A stretch of DNA of 57,879 nucleotides from an uncultured Oscillospiraceae bacterium (GCA_900768135.1 CAAGBT010000053.1:1-57879), one strand, 5' to 3'; shown: positions 42,993-52,114, numbered from the stretch's first letter. Numbers and translations are program-made. Notes: generated by a model from the letters alone, not told the origin.

Positions 42993-43991
42993 TCATATGA
43001 TGAGGTCGCTCTCGGTCCTGAGCGCGACGTTCGAGGCGATGAGCCGTGCGCCGAGGAGAGCTGCAAGCACAAAGCACAGCTCGAAGACCGGCAGGCGGAT
43101 GGATATGCTGGTATTCAGGAGGATCGGCGCGCAGACCGCCTGCAAAACATTGACCGCGAGCGCAAACAGCACGCTGGTCTTTAGCGCCCTGACGCACCAG
43201 GCTGCGAGCTTGGGAGCGCAAGCCGCGCTCTCCTGCGTGAACGCGCCGCCCTCCATCGTGTCGAGAAGCCCGATGGCGAGATACGCCGCCGCCGCGGCGA
43301 AGAGCGAGGGGATGCTCTCCGCCGCGAAGCGCAGCGCGAGGATGACATAGCTGAACGCAAGGCTCCTCGATCCCGTTATGTCCGTTGCCACAGGCAGGGC
43401 CGTATCGGTTGTCAAGGCGGTGTTGCCCGCCTTGAGCGTATCGATGGCGGTAAGCAGCCCCGCAAATTCCGCAAAGAATACCGCAAAGACGAAGTACGCC
43501 GCCGCAAGGGCAAGCAGCGCGCGAAAGAGCTTCAAAAGCTCTTCTGTATCGCCGCCGGAAAACCGACGCAGCAGCCGCAGCACCACCCAGCCCGCCAGCA
43601 GCGCCAGGACGAGCCATTGCCACGCAAGCCTTGGCAGAAGCTGCTCCGACAGCGTATCCCAGTAGCGCATCCAGCCACGCGGGACGAGCGCGCAGGCGAC
43701 GGCGGCCGCCGTGCCGCCAATGAGCGCATCCTCCGGCGCAAGCGCGCGATGCGCGGACAGGCGCACGAGCGCATAGACGGGCAGCAGCACGAGCGCCGCG
43801 TAAAGCGTGAGCGCCAGCGCAAAGCCCACGCGCCCCGTACCGGCCAGCGCTGTCAATCCCTGTCCGATGACGCCTGCGGGAAAATCGGCAAGCGAAAACG
43901 CTGCGCCTTCCAAAAGGCGGAGCGCCGCCACCGCCGCCGCGCAGACGAGCGCCTCGGCCGCCAGCAGCTTTTTCAGTCGATCATTTTTCAT
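42993..43991 (-). CDS. DUF2975-like membrane protein
   Basis: 332 residues with about eight hydrophobic helices. The C-terminal part (LPVFELCFVLAALLGARLIA, ending LRTESDLII) resembles DUF2975 proteins, which end in a similar ES/EN-D-LTI just before a YozG-type regulator. The N-terminal 180 residues are longer than usual for the family. First gene of the operon; ATG follows GGAGGTGCAGC. Confidence 0.7.
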   Translation of the reverse strand: MKNDRLKKLLAAEALVCAAAVAALRLLEGAAFSLADFPAGVIGQGLTALAGTGRVGFALALTLYAALVLLPVYALVRLSAHRALAPEDALIGGTAAAVACALVPRGWMRYWDTLSEQLLPRLAWQWLVLALLAGWVVLRLLRRFSGGDTEELLKLFRALLALAAAYFVFAVFFAEFAGLLTAIDTLKAGNTALTTDTALPVATDITGSRSLAFSYVILALRFAAESIPSLFAAAAAYLAIGLLDTMEGGAFTQESAACAPKLAAWCVRALKTSVLFALAVNVLQAVCAPILLNTSISIRLPVFELCFVLAALLGARLIASNVALRTESDLII

Positions 43992-44004
43992 GCTGCACCT
44001 CCGA

Positions 44005-44066
44005 ATTATCGTTTTTCGATAATCTATAAGCGCAGTGTAGCAAAAGAATTATCGTTTGTCAATAAT
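44005..44066 (-). promoter_or_regulatory. Promoter with two YozG-type operators
   Basis: Minus strand: TTGACA (44062-44057), 17 bp, TACACT (44039-44034). One perfect palindrome ATTATCG-N5-CGATAAT lies at 44005-44023 in the leader and an imperfect copy at 44048-44066 overlaps the -35. Confidence 0.88.
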
Positions 44067-44172
44067 TTTCTGCCGTGGAAAAGCACTTTGCTGCGCAGCG
44101 GGCTAAGGCGCGAAAAAAAGCTTACTTTTTGTTCACTTGTCTTAAAATAAATAAGGCGTTTCCTTTTTTCTA

Positions 44173-44201
44173 TTGATTATCCGCGCCTGATAGACTATAC
44201 T
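44173..44201 (+). promoter_or_regulatory. serC-serA promoter
   Basis: TTGATT, 17 bp, TATACT, about 65 nt before serC. Confidence 0.75.
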
Positions 44202-44266
44202 GTATTTGTCAAAACATAGAATTTCTGTCAAAATTGCTCAAAATTAACATTCAGGAGGAACACACG

Positions 44267-45358
44267 ATGAAGTACAACCGCACCTACAATTTCTCTGCCG
44301 GTCCCGCGATGATGCCGGAACCCGTGCTGGAGGAGATCCGTGACGAAATGATGAACTACCGCGGCAGCGGCATGTGCGTCATGGAAATGAGCCACCGCTC
44401 CAAGGTTTTCCAGCAGATCATCGACGAGGCCGAGGCCGACCTGCGCGACCTGATGGGCATCCCCGACAACTACAAGGTCCTGTTCATTCAGGGCGGCGCC
44501 ACGCTGCAGTTTGCGGCTGTGCCCTGGAACCTGATGAAGAACGGCAAGGCTGTCTACATCGAGACCGGCGCCTGGTCCAAGAAGGCCATCGCTGAGGCCA
44601 AGAAGTACGGCGAGGTCATCGTTGCCGCTTCCTCCAAGGACAAGAACTACAGCTACATCCCCGATTGCTCCGACCTCGACATTCCCGAGGACGCTGACTA
44701 TGTCTACATCTGCGAGAACGAGACCATCCACGGCGTGACCTGGCAGAAGCTGCCCAACACCAAGGGCCACGTCCTCGTCTCCGACCAGAGCTCCATGTTC
44801 CTCTCCCAGCCCTGCAACGTCAGCGACTACGGCATGATCTACGCGGGCGTGCAGAAGAACGTCGGCCCTGCCGGTATGGTCATCGCCATCATCCGCGAGG
44901 ATCTTATCCGCGAGGATCTCGATCCCAAGATGCCCATCTATATGCGTTACGACACCCACGCCAAGAACGACTCCATGTACAACACCCCCAACTGCTGGGC
45001 GATCTACTGCTGCGGCAAGGTGTTCAAGTACCTCAAGAGCATCGGCGGCCTGGAGGAGATGCACAAGCGCAACATCGAAAAGGCCAAGGTCATCTACGAC
45101 TTCCTGGATTCCTCCAAGATGTTCAAGGGAACTGTTGAGCCGGAGTTCCGCTCCCTGATGAACATTCCGTTCGTTACCGGCTCCGCCGAGCTGGACGCCG
45201 AGGTCGTTGCCGCCACGAAGGCTGCGGGCTATGATAACCTCAAGGGCCACAAGAGCGTGGGCGGCCTGCGCGCCAGCGTTTATAACGCCATGCCCAAGGA
45301 AGGCGCCGAAGCACTCGTTGCATTCCTGAAGAAGTTCGAGGCCGAACACACCAAGTAA
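44267..45358 (+). CDS. serC: Phosphoserine aminotransferase
   Basis: PLP enzyme making 3-phosphoserine from 3-phosphohydroxypyruvate and glutamate, 363 residues. It opens with YNFSAGPAMMPEPVLEE, typical of SerC. The PLP Lys lies in IYAGVQKNVGPAG near 206, and the phosphate-binding segment is FIQGGATLQFA. Strong AGGAGGAA ribosome site at ATG 44267. serA follows after 30 nt. No serB in the window. Confidence 0.97.
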   Translation: MKYNRTYNFSAGPAMMPEPVLEEIRDEMMNYRGSGMCVMEMSHRSKVFQQIIDEAEADLRDLMGIPDNYKVLFIQGGATLQFAAVPWNLMKNGKAVYIETGAWSKKAIAEAKKYGEVIVAASSKDKNYSYIPDCSDLDIPEDADYVYICENETIHGVTWQKLPNTKGHVLVSDQSSMFLSQPCNVSDYGMIYAGVQKNVGPAGMVIAIIREDLIREDLDPKMPIYMRYDTHAKNDSMYNTPNCWAIYCCGKVFKYLKSIGGLEEMHKRNIEKAKVIYDFLDSSKMFKGTVEPEFRSLMNIPFVTGSAELDAEVVAATKAAGYDNLKGHKSVGGLRASVYNAMPKEGAEALVAFLKKFEAEHTK

Positions 45359-45388
45359 ATCAAAATAACATACAAGGAGAAAAATAAA

Positions 45389-46297
45389 ATGCGTATTCTT
45401 GTTACCGACGGTATGGATAAGGGCGCGATCGAGAAGGTCCGCGCGATGGGTCATGAGCTGGTCGAGCAGTTTTACGAACCCGACGAACTGGGCAAGGCCC
45501 TGCGCGACTTCGACGTTGCCATCATCCGTTCCAAGACGAAGCTGCGCGCCAAGCAGATCGACGAGGCCAAGGGCAGCCGCTTCAAGTGCGTCATCCGCGC
45601 CGGCGTGGGCCTTGACAACATCGACGTGCAGTACGCCAAGGACAACGGCATCGAGGTGAAGAACACCCCGAAGTCCCCCTCCGAGTCCGTTGCTGAGCTC
45701 GCTATGGCTCACATGTTCTCCTGCGCCCGTTACATCTCCATCGCCGGCCACTCCATGCGCGAGGGCAAGTGGGAGAAGAAGGCCTATGGCAAGGGCATCG
45801 AGCTGTGCGGCAAGACGCTCGGTATCGTCGGCTTCGGCCGCATCGGCCAGAAGCTCGGCAAGATGGCCAAGGCCATCGGCATGAACGTCATCGCGTTCGA
45901 TATCTTCCACATCCCCGGCATCGAAGAGAAGCTCGGCATCCCCTATGTGGAAATGGACGAGCTGCTCGCCAAGTCCGATTTCATCTCCGTCCACGCGCCC
46001 GCAGTGGATGGCGGCGCGCTCATCAACGCCGAGCGTATTGCCAAAATGAAGGACGGCGTCGTCATCATCAACACCTCCCGCGGCACCAACGTGGACGAGG
46101 CTGCGCTGCTTGACGCGCTCAACAGCGGCAAGGTCCGCTCTGCCGGCCTGGACGTTTACGCCGACGAACCCGCTACCAACGCCGCGCTCTACTCCCATCC
46201 GATGGTCTCCTGCACGCCGCACATCGGCTCCGCCACGCTCGAGGCGCAGGCGCGCATCGGCGAAGAGCTGGTCGAGATCATTGCCAACATGGGCTGA
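45389..46297 (+). CDS. serA: D-3-phosphoglycerate dehydrogenase (short form)
   Basis: 302 residues. NAD-binding motif GIVGFGRIGQKLG near 148, active-site Arg in VIRAGVGLDNID, Asp/Glu in GLDVYADEPA and His in TPHIGSATLEA. It lacks the C-terminal ACT domain of E. coli SerA, so serine feedback by that domain is not expected. Assignment to phosphoglycerate over other 2-hydroxyacids rests mainly on pairing with serC. Confidence 0.92.
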   Translation: MRILVTDGMDKGAIEKVRAMGHELVEQFYEPDELGKALRDFDVAIIRSKTKLRAKQIDEAKGSRFKCVIRAGVGLDNIDVQYAKDNGIEVKNTPKSPSESVAELAMAHMFSCARYISIAGHSMREGKWEKKAYGKGIELCGKTLGIVGFGRIGQKLGKMAKAIGMNVIAFDIFHIPGIEEKLGIPYVEMDELLAKSDFISVHAPAVDGGALINAERIAKMKDGVVIINTSRGTNVDEAALLDALNSGKVRSAGLDVYADEPATNAALYSHPMVSCTPHIGSATLEAQARIGEELVEIIANMG

Positions 46298-46327
46298 GTG
46301 CCCCTTCTACTTCAGCCTTACGGAATT

Positions 46328-46363
46328 GCCGCCCCTGCGCTTTGCGCCGGGGCGGCTTTCTTT
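46328..46363 (+). terminator. Terminator after serA
   Basis: GCCGCCCC / GGGGCGGC stem with inner TGCG/CGC pairing and TTTCTTT. Confidence 0.85.
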
Positions 46364-46441
46364 GGCTGCGCCGGAAGATGCCGCAGACGGCTCTTTCCGG
46401 CTGCTGTCTGGCGGCGCACGGCGGTCATTTTTCTCTTCTCA

Positions 46442-46470
46442 TTGAAATGCAGATTGATTTCCGGTATAAT
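46442..46470 (+). promoter_or_regulatory. Promoter of the HD hydrolase gene
   Basis: TTGAAA, 17 bp, TATAAT, 57 nt before the start codon. Confidence 0.8.
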
Positions 46471-46526
46471 AGCGCCATAGGATAACGGAAATGGACTAAC
46501 GGTCGGATTGGAAAGGAGATGTTCGT

Positions 46527-47066
46527 ATGATTCAGGAGGCGTTTCTGTTTGCTTGCCAGGCTCACGGTGAGCAAAAGCGAAAGGACGGAAAGCCGTACAT
46601 CGTCCACCCTGTAGAAGTGGCGGTTGAGCTGGCGCGGAACGGTGCGGGAGAGGATCTTATCTGCGCGGGCTTTCTGCACGACACCATTGAGGACGCCCAC
46701 ATCACCCGTGAGCAGCTGGAGCAGGCGATTTCACCCCGTGTGGCGGAGCTGGTGGCGGAAGACAGCGAGGACAAATCAAAAAGCTGGGAAGAGCGCAAGC
46801 TGACGGCGCTGGAGGATCTGCGCCGGGGCAGCCGGGACCATCAGATGCTCATGTGCGCAGACAAGCTGTCAAACCTGCGGAGCGTCCGCGCAGGGCTTGC
46901 AGAGGAAGGCGACGCTGTTTGGAACCGCTTCAAGCGCGGCAAAGCGCAGCAGGCGTGGCTGTTTCGGAAAACGGCAGCCGCCCTTGCGCCGCTGGCCGGG
47001 CTGCCCATGTATGAAGAACTGAAAGCCCTGACTGACGAGATTTTTCCAGACGAAGCAGCGCTGTAA
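46527..47066 (+). CDS. HD-domain hydrolase, small SpoT/Mesh1-like
   Basis: 179 residues. The HD fold is seen as an early HGEQKRKDGKPYIVHPVEVA, the metal-binding FLHDTIED near 49-56 and a later CADKLSNLRS. This order of motifs is that of the hydrolase domain of RelA/SpoT and of stand-alone (p)ppGpp hydrolases. No synthetase domain. Single-gene transcript with its own promoter and terminator. The substrate is inferred, not shown. Confidence 0.85.
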   Translation: MIQEAFLFACQAHGEQKRKDGKPYIVHPVEVAVELARNGAGEDLICAGFLHDTIEDAHITREQLEQAISPRVAELVAEDSEDKSKSWEERKLTALEDLRRGSRDHQMLMCADKLSNLRSVRAGLAEEGDAVWNRFKRGKAQQAWLFRKTAAALAPLAGLPMYEELKALTDEIFPDEAAL

Positions 47067-47095
47067 CGGCACAGGGCGCGCTATCGCGCGTACAT

Positions 47096-47131
47096 AGCAG
47101 GGAAGCGTCCCACATGGGACGCTTCCCTGCT
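47096..47131 (+). terminator. Hairpin after the HD hydrolase
   Basis: AGCAGGGAAGCGTCCCA / TGGGACGCTTCCCTGCT, a perfect 17 bp stem with a 2 nt centre, then TGC; poor T-tract. Confidence 0.7.
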
Positions 47132-47202
47132 TGCAATCGGGCCTGCGCGCCGTTCTTCCCATTTCCTTCAGGCTTCTCCGGCCGCAAAAATGCCGGCGAG
47201 GA

Positions 47203-47232
47203 TTGCTTCCGGGCGGCATGATATGGTACAAT
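47203..47232 (+). promoter_or_regulatory. Promoter of the membrane HExxH protein
   Basis: TTGCTT, 18 bp, TACAAT, 54 nt before the start codon. Confidence 0.6.
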
Positions 47233-47285
47233 CTCTTTGCGCATTTGCAAATATGAATATGCTTTGCGCAGAAAGAGGGAACACC

Positions 47286-48851
47286 ATGATCACTCTGATC
47301 ATTCTTGGGCTGCTGCTGATTCTGGCGTCCGCCGTGTCGGCCCTGATACTGCTGATCCGCGCCCTGCGGAAAAAGCCGCTCCTGTGGCTGCGGTGGGCTG
47401 CGCCCGCCGCATTTCTGGGCGGGCTGGTTCTGGTGATCGTTGGCACGGGCGAGATTCGGGCGCTTTGGATGCTGCTGGAGTTTCTGGGTACGGCAGCGGC
47501 GATCATAACGGCGGTGCTGGCGGTCGTGCAGCGGCTGCGGAAGCGGCCGGCAGCCCGGCACGCTTGGGCTGCGCTGCTGCTTTTTCTGGCCGCGTTCGCG
47601 CTGCGGCTTCTGAACACCCGGCCTCTGTGCGATGTTACGCAGATCTTCGGCATTCTGCTGCTTTTAAACGGCGTGCCAATGCTCGCGGCGCTCCTGATTC
47701 GCCTGATATGCAAGAAGCCGGCGCCCGTGCTTCGTTGGGCGGCGCCCGGTCTTACCTGTGCGGCGGCGCTGCTTCTTGCTGTTACGCCGTCGCTGACGGC
47801 GCGGCACTATGCCGAGCTGGAGAAGCAGCACGAGCTGTCGGAGCGCTCTGTCCAGGTGGATTACGACTTCGTTGTGGAGGATGGCGCGGAACCGATCGAG
47901 ATCGTGGAGGTTGACTACGACCCTTTGGGCTACAGCGACCGCATCTCCGTTTACGGCAGCAGCGAGCTTTACCGACTGTTCGGCAGCGAAAAGGGAACGG
48001 CGGAGGGCTGCCGCGCAGCGATCGCCGCAAATCCGGAGATCCCGGATCGAATGAAGATCTTTTTCGCGGATTTTGTCGGCCGGATCGCCACGGTTTATCC
48101 GCAGGCGGACCTGACCGTGCTGCAGCACAATTTGAAAACGCTCCATGTGGAGGAATGCAGCCGCATGGACTACATGATGGTCAGCCTCAGCCCGGACAGC
48201 CTCGGCGTTTACCGGAACGATCAGAATGCGATCTACATTCCGGAGGGGACGCAGTACATCGAGGGGGAGTTCGGCTTTCAGGCGTTGCTGCACGAGTTTT
48301 GCCACGCCGCGCGCGACTGCTGGCTGAACGGCTCTTCAGCGCAGAAGGCCTACTTCAGCTACTGCCCGGAAAGCACGCTGCTGCTTGAGTGCATGAACAG
48401 CGTCTTTTCCTGCTCACTTCTGAATTACTACGAGTGGGACATTGCCTATCAGGTGCCAAGCAACTATCTGCGCATCATGCTTGAATGCATGGATAACTAT
48501 GAGCTTGCGGACTACATAAATCACGGCGACACCTATTTTTACCGAAAGCTTGATGAAACGGCCGGATACCGGAACTATGCCAAGGTTCTCTGGCAGCTGA
48601 TCACCCTGCAGCGCAGCGACTGGGAAAACGACCGGATCGATATCGATGAGGCGGAGTATTATCCGATCTACGATTTCCTCTGTGCACTTTATTACGACCG
48701 CTATCTCCAGCCGGACATGACGGCGGAGGAGGCGCGCCAGGTAGCGGACGACCTGGTTTACAAGGCATTCTTCGATGCGCCGGAGGGATATAAGATCAAC
48801 GAACAGCGCTTTTATGACAATCTGGACGCCCGCCTTTCCGCGGCGCCGTGA
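47286..48851 (+). CDS. Membrane protein with extracellular HExxH metallopeptidase-like domain
   Basis: 521 residues. Five or six hydrophobic helices in residues 1-175, then a soluble domain of about 340 residues. The motif HEFCH near residue 336 (ALLHEFCHAARDCW) fits the zinc-binding HExxH of metallopeptidases, and a downstream LECMNSVFSC could hold the third ligand Glu. No named family is recognised. ATG 47286 is preferred because it follows AGAGGG and begins the first helix; the longer frame upstream covers the promoter. Confidence 0.75.
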   Translation: MITLIILGLLLILASAVSALILLIRALRKKPLLWLRWAAPAAFLGGLVLVIVGTGEIRALWMLLEFLGTAAAIITAVLAVVQRLRKRPAARHAWAALLLFLAAFALRLLNTRPLCDVTQIFGILLLLNGVPMLAALLIRLICKKPAPVLRWAAPGLTCAAALLLAVTPSLTARHYAELEKQHELSERSVQVDYDFVVEDGAEPIEIVEVDYDPLGYSDRISVYGSSELYRLFGSEKGTAEGCRAAIAANPEIPDRMKIFFADFVGRIATVYPQADLTVLQHNLKTLHVEECSRMDYMMVSLSPDSLGVYRNDQNAIYIPEGTQYIEGEFGFQALLHEFCHAARDCWLNGSSAQKAYFSYCPESTLLLECMNSVFSCSLLNYYEWDIAYQVPSNYLRIMLECMDNYELADYINHGDTYFYRKLDETAGYRNYAKVLWQLITLQRSDWENDRIDIDEAEYYPIYDFLCALYYDRYLQPDMTAEEARQVADDLVYKAFFDAPEGYKINEQRFYDNLDARLSAAP

Positions 48852-48860
48852 CAAGCGGAT

Positions 48861-48896
48861 AAAAAGGCCCGACAGAGCATTCTGTCGGGCCTTTTT
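48861..48896 (+). terminator. Terminator after the HExxH protein
   Basis: AAAAAGGCCCGACAGA / TCTGTCGGGCCTTTTT stem with a GCAT loop; works on both strands. Confidence 0.95.
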
Positions 48897-48994
48897 CCCA
48901 TGGTTTCATCGCGTGGGAGCTTTTGGCAGCGGCCTGCCTTGTACGCAGAGAACCGCAATACTGTGCCAGCCGTTGGCCTGCTTGCGGAGCCTGC

Positions 48995-50266
48995 TTATTT
49001 TCTTTCCTGTTCCAGCGCGGCCAGCTTCATGCAGCAGCAGAAGACCTCCATCGCCTGCGCAAGCTCCTCTACCGGCGGAAGACTCGGCGCAACGCGAATG
49101 TTGCTGTCCGCCGGGTCATGGCCGTAGGGATAGGTCGCGCCCGCTCCCGTCATCACAACGCCGGCCTCCCGGCACAGCGCAAGCGTCCGCCGGGCGATCC
49201 CCGGCACGGTGTTTACGGATACGAAGTATCCGCCCTTCGGGCGGTGCCACGAGGCAATGCCGAGCGGCGCGATCTCGCGCGCAAGCGTATCGGCCACCAC
49301 ATCGAACTTCGGCTTCAGCACCGCCGCGTGCTTTTTCATCAGCTCCAGCGTGCGTTCCCTGTCCTTGAGGTACTTCACATGGCGCAGCTGGTTCACCTTG
49401 TCGAAGCTGATGACCTGTACGCCCATCAGCTTTGTCATGTAGGCCAGATTCGCCTCGCTGCACGCAAAGCACGCAATGCCTGCGCCGGGCAGTGTGACCT
49501 TGCTGGTAGAGGCAAACTCAAAGACCATATCGGCGTTGCCGTATTTTTCGCACAGGCTCAAAATGTCGGGGAACGGCACGAATTCGCCGTCAAACTCGTG
49601 GATGCAGTAGGCGTTGTCCCACATCAGCAGGAAGTCCGGCGCGGCGGGCTTCATCCTTGCAATGCGTTCGATGGTCTCGTCCGAGTAGATAATACCGTCC
49701 GGGTTGGAGTATTTGGGTACGTTCCACATTCCCTTGACGCTCGGATCCCTGATAAGATTTTCAACGATGTCCATATCGGGGCCGTTTTCAGTCATCGGGA
49801 TGATAATCAGCTCAAAGCCAAAGCTTTCCGTGATCTTGAAGTGGCGGTCGTAGCCCGGCGCGGGGCAGAGCCACTTGAGCTTTTCCTGCCTGCACCATGG
49901 CGACGTGCTGTGCAGCAGACCGTGGGTATAGGCCTTCGAGACCGTATCATACATGAGCTGCAGGCTTGCGTTTCCGCCGGCAAAGACCTGCTCCGGCCTG
50001 CAGCCGAGAATATCGGCAAACAGCCTGCGCGCGCTCATCAGTCCGCAGATCTCTCCGTAGTTGCGCGCGTCCACGCCGTCCTCCACGCAGTCGGCCGGAT
50101 CGCTCAGCACCGTCAGGATCCCGCTCACAAGGTCGAGCTGCTCCTTTCCCGGTTTTCCGCGCGCCATATTGAGCTTCAGCCCCTTTGCCTTCCACGCTGT
50201 AAACTCAGCGGACACCTTGTCGTATTCCTTCTGCCATTCCGCAGCGGTCATATCCATATAAGACAT
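48995..50266 (-). CDS. Class I aminotransferase, aspartate aminotransferase-like
   Basis: 423 residues, PLP fold type I, close to the bacterial aspartate aminotransferase group Ic (Asp_aminotransf). Seen are KLNMARGKPGKEQLDL at the start, the Asn/Asp/Tyr triad in MWNVPKYSNPDG and LLMWDNAYCIHEF, and the PLP Lys in FASTSKVTLPGAG. ATG 50266 is preferred. A promoter lies just upstream. Substrate specificity is not certain. Confidence 0.88.
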   Translation of the reverse strand: MSYMDMTAAEWQKEYDKVSAEFTAWKAKGLKLNMARGKPGKEQLDLVSGILTVLSDPADCVEDGVDARNYGEICGLMSARRLFADILGCRPEQVFAGGNASLQLMYDTVSKAYTHGLLHSTSPWCRQEKLKWLCPAPGYDRHFKITESFGFELIIIPMTENGPDMDIVENLIRDPSVKGMWNVPKYSNPDGIIYSDETIERIARMKPAAPDFLLMWDNAYCIHEFDGEFVPFPDILSLCEKYGNADMVFEFASTSKVTLPGAGIACFACSEANLAYMTKLMGVQVISFDKVNQLRHVKYLKDRERTLELMKKHAAVLKPKFDVVADTLAREIAPLGIASWHRPKGGYFVSVNTVPGIARRTLALCREAGVVMTGAGATYPYGHDPADSNIRVAPSLPPVEELAQAMEVFCCCMKLAALEQERK

Positions 50267-50302
50267 CGCACGTTCCCTTTCTGGTTGAAATAAAGTGATG
50301 TG

Positions 50303-50331
50303 AGTATACCACATTCCGCAGTGAAAAACAA
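50303..50331 (-). promoter_or_regulatory. Promoter of the aminotransferase
   Basis: Minus strand: TTGTTT, 17 bp, TATACT with extended TGG, 37 nt before the start. Confidence 0.7.
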
Positions 50332-50398
50332 GAGACAAGCCGCTGCGCGCCATTTCCGGAATGAGTATCGCGTTCCTCCTTGAAAGGGGAGAATAATA

Positions 50399-50956
50399 TG
50401 CCGCTTGACAAATCACACCCCACAAGCATAATAACGCTACGTTAGCGTCGCCAAAAAACTGGGCTGCTCCACGCAGCCGATCTACTTTTCATTCAAGAGC
50501 ATGAACGAACTGAAAGCCGCCTTGACGCAGCGTGCGATCGAACTGCACACGCAGCGTGTGCGGGATTCTCTGCGCGCCCACGAGGGAAGCGACAGCCGCT
50601 ACAGCAGCTATGGCATGGGCTTCGTCAAATTCGCCGCCGAGGAAAAACAGCTGTTCCGCTGGCTCTATCTGGAAGGCGAACAACCGGGGGCCTATCAGAG
50701 TGACATTCTGACGCAGGAGGTCATCGGCGTGATCGTCGATGAATTCGGATATGCGGAGGATACGGCCCGCCGCTTTCATCAGGATATGATCTACTTTACC
50801 TACGGACTGGCGATCCTCGCCAATACGGATCATCTGCATCTGACGGAAACAGAGCTGCGCGAGGCGTTCCGCCGGGAGTTCCGCGCGCTGATCGCCATTT
50901 ATGGAAAGCCCGCAAAGCTGCCGGAATTTGCTGTGAAAGCCGGTGTTGTTTTATGA
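50399..50956 (+). pseudogene. TetR-family regulator lacking most of its N-terminal helix region
   Basis: A ribosome site GGGGAG and ATG lead to MPLDKSHPTSIITLR and a stop. A second frame, open from 50435, reads VAKKLGCSTQPIYFSFKSMN, which is the recognition part of a TetR HTH, then a complete helical ligand domain to 50956. About 25 codons that should join the two are gone. A protein from ATG 50501 would have no DNA-binding domain. The stop overlaps the next gene (ATGA). Confidence 0.75.
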
Positions 50957-51237
50957 ATCTGAAGGTGTCCTTTTCGTGGATCGGGCTTGTGATCTTTGCG
51001 CTGCCCATGCTGATCAACATTGCCTATGTCATGTTTCCGCCAGCCGGAAAAGCGGAACAGACCGCAGCGGTCACGCATTGGGTTGAGATCGTCGAACAGA
51101 TCAGCCGCATCGCCTATCTGTTTGCGGTTATACTGCTTGTGAGCCGGGATAAGCTCGGCTTCCGGAGTGGCTGGCTTTCCCTTGCGGCAGTTTTCCTGGT
51201 GCTGTATTACGCCGTGTCGGTTCAATCCTTTCGCTGA
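50953..51237 (+). CDS. Small membrane protein, probably shortened
   Basis: 94 residues with three hydrophobic helices (about 8-27, 53-64 and 73-90). It follows the broken TetR by ATGA overlap. From memory, related proteins are about 150 residues, and the abrupt end LVLYYAVSVQSFR looks like a join of the middle to the C-terminus, an internal deletion. Function unknown. Confidence 0.6.
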   Translation: MNLKVSFSWIGLVIFALPMLINIAYVMFPPAGKAEQTAAVTHWVEIVEQISRIAYLFAVILLVSRDKLGFRSGWLSLAAVFLVLYYAVSVQSFR

Positions 51238-51279
51238 CGTTTGCTGTGCGCTGCGCTCTGCAAAATTTTCAAACAGGTC

Positions 51280-51328
51280 TTGACAAGTAACCAATCGGTA
51301 ACTATAATGCAAGTTACCGATTGGTTAC
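51280..51328 (+). promoter_or_regulatory. Orphan copy of the TetR promoter-operator
   Basis: TTGACA, 17 bp, TATAAT overlapped by the perfect inverted repeat GTAACCAATCGGTAAC ... GTTACCGATTGGTTAC. Both arms and the overlap with the promoter are identical to the site at 39967-40015. No intact gene follows within 150 nt before another promoter begins. Confidence 0.9.
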
Positions 51329-51422
51329 TACAGCGTGAGGGTAATTTGCGGGCGAGGCGCGAAGGAATGGGCTTTGGAACCGGCATGGCGTTTTGCAAGA
51401 AAAATTCATCGTCTGCAACTAC

Positions 51423-51473
51423 TTGGCTTTCTCCCAAAAGCGTCTATAATATGACTAACTAATATTAGTTAGT
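51423..51473 (+). promoter_or_regulatory. Promoter and palindromic operator of the second TetR
   Basis: TTGGCT, 16 bp, TATAAT, followed at 51454-51473 by the perfect 20 bp palindrome ACTAACTAATATTAGTTAGT just before the TetR gene; likely autoregulation. Confidence 0.85.
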
Positions 51474-51481
51474 GAGGCGCG

Positions 51482-52114
51482 ATGATGAAGCAGGAAGATA
51501 CCAAGCAGAGAATTTTGGATAAGGCCCTGGAGCTGTTTTCCACGCAGGGCTATGATTCCGTCAGCGTGGGAGAGATTGCAAAGGCGGTGGGCATCAAAGC
51601 GCCGTCTCTTTACAATCACTTCCCAAGCAAGCAGGCGATTTTTGACGCCATTCTGGAATCTACGGCGGCGCAGTATGAAGCGGATACCGACCGGATCAAC
51701 ATTCATGTGCAGAATGCGGCGCAGGATATTCCTGTTTTTACAGAGATCACCGCCGACGCGCTCTTCGAAAAGGTGCGGCAGATCTTTGAGTATTCGCTCC
51801 ATAATGAAACCATCAGCAGGTTCCGTCGCATGATGACCATCGAGCAGTTTCGCTCACCGGAGCTGGCAGCACTCTATTCCAAGCGATATGTGGAGCGGGT
51901 GCTGGATTATCATGCCGGTATCTTCCGGGCTTTGATTGCGGCGGGCGAAATCATAGCAGAGGATCCGGACACGCTGGCGATGCTGTATGTTTCGCCGGTA
52001 TTGACGCTTATCGGCATCTGTGACCGCCAGCCGGAACGGGAAAGCGAATGTCTTGAGAAGCTTCAAAACCATGTGCGGCTCTTTTTTCACATGGTTCATG
52101 GCGGGAATGTGTAA
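51482..52114 (+). CDS. TetR-family transcriptional regulator
   Basis: 210 residues. HTH in residues 8-55 (RILDKALELFSTQGYDSVSV, then EIAKAVGIKAPSLYNHF). Helical ligand domain with FRRMMTIEQFRSPELAALY, similar in layout to the TetR at 39333-39947 (FRKMLTLEQYRDQKLAQLH), so the two are probably related. ATG 51482 or 51485 follow GAGGCG. Autoregulation by the 20 bp palindrome is likely. Confidence 0.92.
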   Translation: MMKQEDTKQRILDKALELFSTQGYDSVSVGEIAKAVGIKAPSLYNHFPSKQAIFDAILESTAAQYEADTDRINIHVQNAAQDIPVFTEITADALFEKVRQIFEYSLHNETISRFRRMMTIEQFRSPELAALYSKRYVERVLDYHAGIFRALIAAGEIIAEDPDTLAMLYVSPVLTLIGICDRQPERESECLEKLQNHVRLFFHMVHGGNV

